DNA of 11,517 bases from an uncultured Coriobacteriaceae bacterium (lineage in GTDB: Bacteria; Actinomycetota; Coriobacteriia; Coriobacteriales; Atopobiaceae): assembly GCA_900552935.1 (NCBI GenBank), contig USBN01000043.1:1-11517 (forward strand), given 5' to 3'. How positions within the stretch are numbered: position 1 is the stretch's first letter; every line of letters begins with the position of its first letter. Of this stretch, positions 6,924 to 11,517 are shown one piece after another. The notes under the pieces are model-generated. The model saw nothing but the letters and a program-made list of their open reading frames with translations. It had not been told where the DNA came from and searched no databases. Position numbers and translations under genes: made by a program.

Positions 6924-7205
6924 GACGTGAGGCGGCCTTACCGTCCCGTCCCGGGCGCAAAGTGCAGCTCCGCCAGGCAAAGACCGTGGGGCTATGGTGT
7001 CGTTCAAGCTGGTCTGCGGTTGCCCTGCGTGCCGATATCGACGCGCTGCCCATTCGTAAGAAAAGCGGCCTTGCCTACGCGAGTGCCAACGGTCGTGATT
7101 GCCCACGATGCCGGTTTCTCCTTGCCGATGCCCTCAAACCATTTGGCGGATGCGACGCTCGACGACCATTCTGTGTGGGTATCGTTACACCATTACACGT
7201 ATGCG

Positions 7206-7223
7206 TTGGCGCCTGGGCGCCGA
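7206..7223 (+). promoter_or_regulatory. GC hairpin just upstream of the PfpI-like ribosome site
   Basis: The arms TTGGCGCC and GGCGCCGA (7206-7213, 7216-7223) can pair around a two-base TG spacer, with one G-U pair. The hairpin ends 2 bases before the AGGGGG ribosome site (7226-7231) of the PfpI-like gene. It could influence translation or mark an operator; it may also be chance in G+C-rich DNA. Confidence 0.3.
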
Positions 7224-7236
7224 ACAGGGGGATATC

Positions 7237-7785
7237 ATGGCAGATCTTACTGGTAAGCGCGCTCTCGTCATCGTCGAGGGCTATGGCACTGAGGAACCTG
7301 AGCTTCTCCAGCCCGTCGAGTTCCTGCGCGAGCGCGGTGCGGAGGTTGATATCGCCGCAGCTCAGAACCCGATTGACTGCGTGACGGGGGACCGTTATGA
7401 CTCGCAGCAGGTCGTTCCTGACAAGATGCTCGCGGAGACTGGGGCTGAGGGCTATGACGCGTTGATCGTTCCTGGCGGCACCGTCAACATGGATCGTCTG
7501 CGCATCAACCCGGAGGCGCACCGCATCATGCGCGAGTTCATGGAGGCCAAGAAGGTCGTCGCGTGCATCTGCCACGGCCCGTGGCTGCTCGTGAATGCCG
7601 GCGTTGCCGAGGGCAAGACCGTGACCAGCTGCGAGTTCAATCGCATTGACATGGAGAACGGCGGCTTCGTGTGGGTCGACGAGGAGGCTCACGTCGATGA
7701 CTCTGACGGCCAAACGCTCATCACGAGCCGTTGCCCGGATGATCTGCCGGCGTTCTGCGCCGCCATTGAGGCCGCGCTGGCGTAA
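7237..7785 (+). CDS. PfpI/DJ-1 family protein (type 1 glutamine amidotransferase-like)
   Basis: The product is 182 residues, the usual length for the PfpI/DJ-1 family, covering the whole Rossmann-like domain. EGYGTEEPEL (14-23) supplies the conserved acidic residue, DALIVPGG (74-81) is the strand-turn before the active site, and ACICHGPWLL (109-118) is the nucleophile elbow with Cys112 followed by His113. Family members are linked to stress defence, as proteases, glyoxalase III-type enzymes or protein/nucleotide deglycases; which one applies here cannot be read from the sequence. There is no signal peptide, so it is cytosolic. ATG 7237 is well supported by AGGGGG five bases upstream; the frame extends further upstream without a site. 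It is a single-gene unit, divergent from the TetM-like gene and followed by a terminator-like hairpin at 7872-7899. Confidence 0.9.
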   Translation: MADLTGKRALVIVEGYGTEEPELLQPVEFLRERGAEVDIAAAQNPIDCVTGDRYDSQQVVPDKMLAETGAEGYDALIVPGGTVNMDRLRINPEAHRIMREFMEAKKVVACICHGPWLLVNAGVAEGKTVTSCEFNRIDMENGGFVWVDEEAHVDDSDGQTLITSRCPDDLPAFCAAIEAALA

Positions 7786-7871
7786 TGCGCAAGTCTCGGA
7801 GGTGATTCGCCCGCCGGCGGTGCGCCTCGTGGGAGCTTGCTAGCGACGAGTCAACAAAGACCACTTTGATG

Positions 7872-7907
7872 GGGCTGCTGTCCGGATGGGCGGCAGCCCA
7901 CTTTTGT
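7872..7907 (+). terminator. Rho-independent terminator after the PfpI-like gene
   Basis: A 12-bp stem pairs GGGCTGCTGTCC (7872-7883) with GGGCGGCAGCCC (7888-7899), with two G-T pairs and a GGAT loop. It is followed by ACTTTTG, a short T run. It lies about 87 bp after the stop codon. The stem is strong and the tract is modest. Confidence 0.6.
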
Positions 7908-7923
7908 GCGCTTCTGAGCTGCT

Positions 7924-7946
7924 GATATAGCATATAAGTCATATTC
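7924..7946. repeat. AT-rich dyad copy 1 (decayed left arm)
   Basis: The right arm GTCATAT and centre ATATAA match the other three copies. The left arm reads TATAGC instead of TATGAC, which breaks the symmetry. Its centre is 66 bp from that of copy 2. It has the same orientation as the others, judged by the asymmetric centre. Confidence 0.6.
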
Positions 7947-7990
7947 ACAACAAACGATAGCTGCATGGAGACGAGTTTATCTACCTGGCC

Positions 7991-8011
7991 TTATGACATA
8001 TAAGTCATATT
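7991..8011. repeat. AT-rich dyad copy 2
   Basis: The arms TATGAC (7992-7997) and GTCATA (8004-8009) surround the centre ATATAA. The TATA core is itself symmetric, so the 18-bp dyad has only one mismatched pair. The centre is 57 bp from that of copy 3. Confidence 0.8.
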
Positions 8012-8044
8012 GAGAGATGAGTTCCTTTTCGGTACGTCTAGCTG

Positions 8045-8070
8045 CGGATATGACATATACGTCATATCCG
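8045..8070. repeat. AT-rich dyad copy 3 (longest arms)
   Basis: Perfect 10-bp arms, CGGATATGAC (8045-8054) and GTCATATCCG (8061-8070), surround the centre ATATAC. Positions 8039-8067 match 8093-8121 in 27 of 29 bases, so copies 3 and 4 are also a direct repeat that includes left flanking DNA. Confidence 0.88.
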
Positions 8071-8100
8071 GCAAGTACAAGAGCAGCGCCATTAGCAGCA

Positions 8101-8122
8101 GATATGACATATACGTCATATG
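8101..8122. repeat. AT-rich dyad copy 4
   Basis: Perfect 7-bp arms, ATATGAC (8102-8108) and GTCATAT (8115-8121), surround the centre ATATAC, as in copy 3. It lies 26 bp before the hairpin region of the homoserine dehydrogenase terminator. Confidence 0.85.
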
Positions 8123-8146
8123 GTTCGAGTCAAAAGGCGCGGCCAG

Positions 8147-8196
8147 CGGATAAAGCAAACGCGCCGGCAGCTTGCTCTTGGCGGCTGCCGGCGCGT
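8147..8196 (-). terminator. Terminator of the homoserine dehydrogenase transcript
   Basis: On the minus strand the 13-nt arms ACGCGCCGGCAGC and GCTGCCGGCGCGT pair perfectly around a 12-nt loop, followed by TTGCTTTATCC. The stem spans 8159-8196 and the T-rich stretch lies at 8147-8158. It lies about 140 bp after the stop codon, beyond the tandem repeats. Confidence 0.75.
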
Positions 8197-8250
8197 CATT
8201 CTCGCGCGGTATGTTGGTGCGCTCGGTGGCTCGGTCACCGCGTTCTAGCT

Positions 8251-8331
8251 CTGGCGACTGAACCTGGTGCCCTGGCCCTGGCGACTGAATCTAGTGCCCT
8301 GGTCCTGGCGGCTGGGCTTGGCGGTCTGGTT
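8251..8331. repeat. 27-bp tandem repeat, three units
   Basis: The units are 8251-8277, 8278-8304 and 8305-8331, all 27 nt. The first two open CTGGCGACTGAA and differ at three positions; the third is diverged (CTGGCGGCTGGG). The array lies in the 3' untranslated part of the homoserine dehydrogenase transcript. Because 27 is a multiple of three, read on the plus strand it gives a 9-residue repeat with core ALATE, but there is no credible gene there. Confidence 0.8.
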
Positions 8332-8335
8332 TGCC

Positions 8336-9664
8336 CTAGTTCGCCATAACCCCGTCAGACCAGGCATCGGTGTCCTCGATGCGCAGGACGTTGGCGACCT
8401 TGCGCACGCACTTGGCCTCGGCGAGCTCCGTGGCCGCAGCCTGCATGTTCTTCTCGAGCGCCTCGTGCGTCAGGAAGATGACGGAGCAGGTGTCGCTGTC
8501 AGAAGAGGCGTCCTCGAGCTGGTTGATGAGGGAGATCGAGATGTCATGCTTCGCGAAGACGTTGACCGTCTCGGCGAGGGCACCCACGCGGTCTGCCACG
8601 GTGAGGCGCACGTAGTACTTCGTCTCGAGATCGTCCATGGAGCGCAGCGGCAGCGTGTGGGAGAAGGGCTCTGCCTCGGGCAGCGGCGTGGCGCCCTTGG
8701 AGATGGGGTCTGCGAGCGTCATGATATCGCCCACGACGGCGCTTGCCGTGGGGAAGGAGCCGGCGCCGGCACCGTAGAACATCGTCTCACCCACGGCGTC
8801 GCCCACCACGTAGACGGCGTTCATGGCGCCGGAGACCTTGGCGAGCTGGTGGTCGAGCGGAATCATCGTGGGGTGAACACGCACGTCGACGCCCTTGGGG
8901 GTGTTGCGGGCGATGCCCAGCAGCTTGATGGTGTAACCCAGCTCGTGTGCCACGGCGATATCCTCGGCTGCGATGGTGCGGATGCCCTGCTGGTAGACGT
9001 CATCGGTGGTGACGCGCGTGCCGAAGCCGATGGAGGCGAGGATGGCCGTCTTGCTCGCGGCGTCGAAGCCATCGACGTCTGCGGACGGATCAGCCTCGGC
9101 ATACCCCTTGGCCTGGGCGTCTGCAAGGACGTCCGCGTAATCGGCGCCCTCGGACTCCATGCGGCTGAGGATGTAGTTCGTGGTGCCATTGAGGATGCCG
9201 GCGATGGTGAGGATCTTGTTGCCCACGAGGTCTCGCTCGAGCGTGCTCACGATGGGGATGCCGCCGCCGCAGCTCGCTTCGCACTTGAGCTGGACGCCGT
9301 TCTCGCGCGCTTTGGCGGCGAGGGCCTCGACGTGGCGGCCGAGTAGGGCCTTGTTGGCGGTGACGACGTGCTTGCCGGCGGCGAAGGCGGCCTCGTAAAT
9401 CTCGGTTGCGGGGTGCTCGCCGCCGATGAGCTCGACGACGACGTCTACGGACGGGTCGCTTACGACGTCGTGCCAATCCGTGGTGAAGGCGTCGTCGGGA
9501 ACGCCGCAGGCGCGCGCGGCCTCAGGATCGAGAGCGCAAGCGCGGGCAATGCCCAGGTCGATGCCGTAGTTGGCAACGTAGTCATCGTGGTGGGAGAGAA
9601 TGAGGCGGGCGACGCCGCCACCCACGGTGCCCAGGCCGATGATGCCGACGTTCACAGTGCGCAT
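8336..9664 (-). CDS. hom: Homoserine dehydrogenase with C-terminal ACT domain
   Basis: It reduces aspartate semialdehyde to homoserine with NAD(P)H, the branch point to threonine and methionine, in the cytosol. The product is 442 residues. The Rossmann motif is GLGTVGGGV (10-18), followed by TANKALL (102-108) with the conserved Lys105. GILNGTTNYIL (156-166) is a family hallmark, and the signature around 186-205 (GYAEADPSADVDGFDAASK) ends in the catalytic Lys205. The ACT domain at about 350-430 starts KYYVRLTVADRVGALAE and usually mediates feedback inhibition by threonine; that regulation is family knowledge. ATG 9664 is preceded by AAGGAG at a six-base spacing. It is a monofunctional enzyme, not fused to aspartokinase, and no thrB or thrC lies beside it. 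recQ lies 105 bp upstream on the same strand, but a -10 box in the gap suggests its own promoter. Confidence 0.95.
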   Translation of the reverse strand: MRTVNVGIIGLGTVGGGVARLILSHHDDYVANYGIDLGIARACALDPEAARACGVPDDAFTTDWHDVVSDPSVDVVVELIGGEHPATEIYEAAFAAGKHVVTANKALLGRHVEALAAKARENGVQLKCEASCGGGIPIVSTLERDLVGNKILTIAGILNGTTNYILSRMESEGADYADVLADAQAKGYAEADPSADVDGFDAASKTAILASIGFGTRVTTDDVYQQGIRTIAAEDIAVAHELGYTIKLLGIARNTPKGVDVRVHPTMIPLDHQLAKVSGAMNAVYVVGDAVGETMFYGAGAGSFPTASAVVGDIMTLADPISKGATPLPEAEPFSHTLPLRSMDDLETKYYVRLTVADRVGALAETVNVFAKHDISISLINQLEDASSDSDTCSVIFLTHEALEKNMQAAATELAEAKCVRKVANVLRIEDTDAWSDGVMAN

Positions 9665-9716
9665 GGGTTACTCCTTCGTGCCGCTAGCGGCGTCGCGTGC
9701 GTGTTGGATGATGCAG

Positions 9717-9722
9717 ATTGTA
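9717..9722 (-). promoter_or_regulatory. Probable -10 box of hom
   Basis: TACAAT on the minus strand fits the -10 consensus (5 of 6) and would give a leader of about 45 nt. No convincing -35 lies 17 bases upstream. The palindrome GCCGCTAGCGGC (9680-9691) lies between it and the ribosome site and could be an operator or leader hairpin. Confidence 0.4.
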
Positions 9723-9769
9723 GCGGAGGCAGCGCTCTCGCAGGTTGCCGGCGTGTGTCCTTGCCGCCC

Positions 9770-11517
9770 CTATGCCTTCTGGGCGATGGCGTCGAGAAAG
9801 GCCTGTCCGTAGCGCTCTGCCTTCTTCTCGCCTACGCCGGAGACCTCAAGGAGCTCGTCTGCCGTGGCGGGACGCTTGCGGCACATGTCCTCGAGCGTGG
9901 CGTTGTTGAAGATGAGGTAGGGCGGCACCTGCTGCTCGCGCGCGATGGAGAGGCGAAGCTCGCGCAGACGCTCGAAGAGCTCTGCCTGCTCGGGTGTGAG
10001 GTCGGGCGTCTCCTCGCCGGCGTTGCGCGCCTTGCGCGCGCGGCGTTCGTCGCGCTTGGGCGCACGGGGTTTGCCCTTGGCGACGCGCATGATGAAGGGC
10101 TTGTCCCCCTTCATGAACACCACGCCGCGACCAGCCAGCTCGATGGTGGGAAAGTCGCCGGACGAGCGTGTGAGGTACTCGCGAAAGACGAGTTCGTCGA
10201 TGATGGCGCGGATGCGCGGCACGGGCACCTCCGACATGATGCCGTAGGTGGAGAGCGAATCCCAGCCGCGCTCGAGCACCTTCGCGGCGCGGGATCCCCG
10301 CAGGATGTCGACGAGCGAACCCGCGCCCACGCTCGTGGCGGGGCTATTGGTAGCGATCGCGTGTTGGCGGACGCGCGCGACGCAGCTCAGGATCTTGAGG
10401 GCGTTCGTGCGCTCGTCGACCTCCTCGAAGTCTGCTAGGCAGTTGCCGCAATTGCCGCAGTAGGCGGGTGCCTCCTCGCCAAAGTAGCGGAGGATGAAGG
10501 AGCGCAGACAGTCCGTCGTGGTGGCATAGAAGACCATCTGGCGGAGGCGCGCCTCGTCTGCCTCGTGCATCGTCTGGAGCTGCTCCGGCGTGAGGTCGTC
10601 GCGCTGGGTGCGCGAGAGGAGGAACTCCGCGGTGTGTACGTCTCCCGGGGTGTAGAGCAGTAGGCACTCCGCTCGTGTGCCGTCACGGCCGGCGCGGCCT
10701 GCCTCCTGGTAGTAGTTCTCGAGGGAGAGTGGCAGGTTGTAATGAACGACGTAGCTCACGTTGCTCTTGTCGATGCCCATGCCGAAGGCGTTCGTGGCCA
10801 CCATGACCGTCTTGCGGTCGAAGAGGAAATCCTCCTGGTTGCGCTCTCGCTCCTCGGACGAAAGGCCAGCGTGGTAGCGCGTCGCCGCAAGGCCTGCCTC
10901 GCAGAGGGAATCACACACCTCCTCGACGGCGCGACGGCTCATGCAGTAGACGATGCCGGAGCGATCCTCGCGGGCGCGTGCGAACTCGAGCAGCGCGGCG
11001 TTCTTGTCCGCGCGGCTCGACGGGCGCTCGACGGAGAAGGAGAGGTTTGGGCGGTCGAAGCTCGCCACGACGCGAAGCGGATCGCGAAGGGCAAGCGAAG
11101 TCTCGATGTCCTCGCGGACCTGCTGCGTTGCCGTGGCGGTGAGCGCCATCACGGGCGGACGCGTGGGCAGGGTGTCAATGAAGCTGCGGATACGCTGGTA
11201 GCTGGGGCGGAAGTCATTGCCCCACTGCGATATGCAGTGCGCCTCGTCGATGGCGAGCAGCGCCACGCCGTGCCCGCTTGCCATATCGAGAAACGCAGGG
11301 TCATCGAGGCGCTCTGGCGCGACGTAGAGCAGTGTGAGCTCTCCGCGAGACGCCTGGGAGAGGATCTCGCGGCGCTCCTCTGCGCTAAGCGCGCTATTGA
11401 GGCATGCGGCGGCCACGCCGGCCTGGCGAAGCGCCGTCACCTGGTCTGACATGAGGGAAATGAGTGGGGATACCACGAGGGCGAGGCCGCCGAGCGCGAG
11501 GGCGGGGACCTGATAAC
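9770..11517 (-). CDS. recQ: ATP-dependent DNA helicase RecQ, N-terminus missing
   Basis: RecQ is a 3'-5' DNA helicase in recombination and repair. The visible 581 residues begin YQVPALALGG, just after the Walker A region, so roughly 60 residues lie beyond the right edge. Seen in order are motif Ia VVSPLISLMSDQV (14-26), DEAH (90-93) with ISQWGNDFRPSY after it, motif III ALTATAT (124-130), motif IV GIVYCMSRR (187-195), motif V ATNAFGMGIDK (240-250) and motif VI QEAGRAGRDG (270-279). The RQC zinc site is Cys336, Cys353, Cys356 and Cys359. A winged-helix region spans about 370-470, a basic linker lies near 478-500, and an HRDC domain (about 506-581) ends the protein with EVSGVGEKKAERYG. This full RecQ-RQC-HRDC layout matches E. 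coli RecQ. A GTG within the visible part is internal, not the true start. Confidence 0.96.
   Translation of the reverse strand, partial: YQVPALALGGLALVVSPLISLMSDQVTALRQAGVAAACLNSALSAEERREILSQASRGELTLLYVAPERLDDPAFLDMASGHGVALLAIDEAHCISQWGNDFRPSYQRIRSFIDTLPTRPPVMALTATATQQVREDIETSLALRDPLRVVASFDRPNLSFSVERPSSRADKNAALLEFARAREDRSGIVYCMSRRAVEEVCDSLCEAGLAATRYHAGLSSEERERNQEDFLFDRKTVMVATNAFGMGIDKSNVSYVVHYNLPLSLENYYQEAGRAGRDGTRAECLLLYTPGDVHTAEFLLSRTQRDDLTPEQLQTMHEADEARLRQMVFYATTTDCLRSFILRYFGEEAPAYCGNCGNCLADFEEVDERTNALKILSCVARVRQHAIATNSPATSVGAGSLVDILRGSRAAKVLERGWDSLSTYGIMSEVPVPRIRAIIDELVFREYLTRSSGDFPTIELAGRGVVFMKGDKPFIMRVAKGKPRAPKRDERRARKARNAGEETPDLTPEQAELFERLRELRLSIAREQQVPPYLIFNNATLEDMCRKRPATADELLEVSGVGEKKAERYGQAFLDAIAQKA

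Larger units (their letters stand above)
6858..7236. other. Divergent intergenic region, TetM-like / PfpI-like genes
   Basis: This 379-bp gap lies between divergent starts. It holds a possible promoter with an overlapping small dyad near 6912-6927 for the TetM-like gene, and a hairpin at 7206-7223 next to the PfpI-like ribosome site. Frames crossing it are N-terminal extensions or shadows without ribosome sites. No tRNA, riboswitch or repeat was recognised in the middle part. Confidence 0.5.
7786..8335. other. Convergent intergenic region with repeats and two terminators
   Basis: This 550-bp gap lies between the 3' ends of the PfpI-like gene and homoserine dehydrogenase. In order it holds a terminator hairpin (7872-7907), four AT-rich dyads (7924-8121), a facing terminator (8147-8196) and three 27-bp tandem repeats (8251-8331). 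Frames of 81 and 110 codons cross it but run through these structures and lack ribosome sites. No RNA gene was recognised. Confidence 0.7.

Noticed and set aside
6858..7106. 83-codon N-terminal extension of the TetM-like protein
   Set aside because: Family members start at the sequence corresponding to MRQTVVGILAHVDAGKT, and GGGAG lies properly before ATG 6857.
7721..7966. 81-codon minus-strand open frame
   Set aside because: It overlaps the 3' end of the PfpI-like gene and crosses its terminator and dyad copy 1; no ribosome site is visible.
8039..8070. dif-like Xer site (11-6-11 layout)
   Set aside because: The arms do not carry the TTATG-type inner bases of known dif sites, and there are four copies. 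Only the general architecture is similar.
7924..8122. CRISPR-like array (short repeats, spacers of about 31-45 bp)
   Set aside because: The copies vary in arm length and centre, one is decayed, copies 3 and 4 share flank sequence, and no cas gene is present. Dispersed dyads fit better.
8017..8349. 110-codon plus-strand open frame
   Set aside because: It runs through two dyads, a terminator stem and the 27-bp repeats, with only a weak ribosome site. Its repeats in protein reflect the DNA repeats.

Overview
The window is about 11.5 kb of G+C-rich bacterial chromosome. The gene set suggests an actinobacterium of class Coriobacteriia, perhaps Collinsella-like. The clues are a long clostridial-type PurL, a chromosomal TetM-family GTPase, a two-gene U32 unit, PfpI, ACT-domain homoserine dehydrogenase and RecQ. 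The class assignment is inference from gene content and codon use, not a database result. No phage, plasmid, integrase, CRISPR or rRNA/tRNA signature was seen.

Layout: (1) 1-871, minus: N-terminal 290 codons of purL, running off the left edge. (2) 872-1194: intergenic region with an inverted repeat around a possible purL -10 box and two long perfect palindromes, A and B. (3) 1195-2583, plus: cytosolic transglutaminase-fold protein with an intact Cys-His-Asp triad. (4) 2584-2678: palindromes B' and A', the reverse complement of A and B in mirrored order, so the transglutaminase gene is bracketed. (5) 2679-3947 and 3931-4731, plus: two overlapping U32-family genes. (6) 4732-4853: degenerate 16-nt tandem repeats in a convergent gap. 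(7) 4854-6857, minus: TetM/EF-G-like GTPase. (8) 6858-7236: divergent intergenic region. (9) 7237-7785, plus: PfpI/DJ-1 protein. (10) 7786-8335: convergent 550-bp gap with two terminators, four copies of an AT-rich dyad between them, and three 27-bp tandem repeats. (11) 8336-9664, minus: homoserine dehydrogenase. (12) 9770-11517, minus: recQ, running off the right edge.

The genes are mostly housekeeping: purine synthesis, aspartate-family amino acid synthesis, DNA repair, probable RNA modification or maturation (U32), ribosome-associated GTPase and stress/repair. Apart from the overlapping U32 pair they do not form one pathway.

The most unusual content is non-coding: the mirrored A-B/B'-A' palindromes around the transglutaminase gene, and the cluster of four ATATGAC-N6-GTCATAT dyads between two facing terminators, where no neighbouring gene has its promoter. 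No clearly new protein system is visible.
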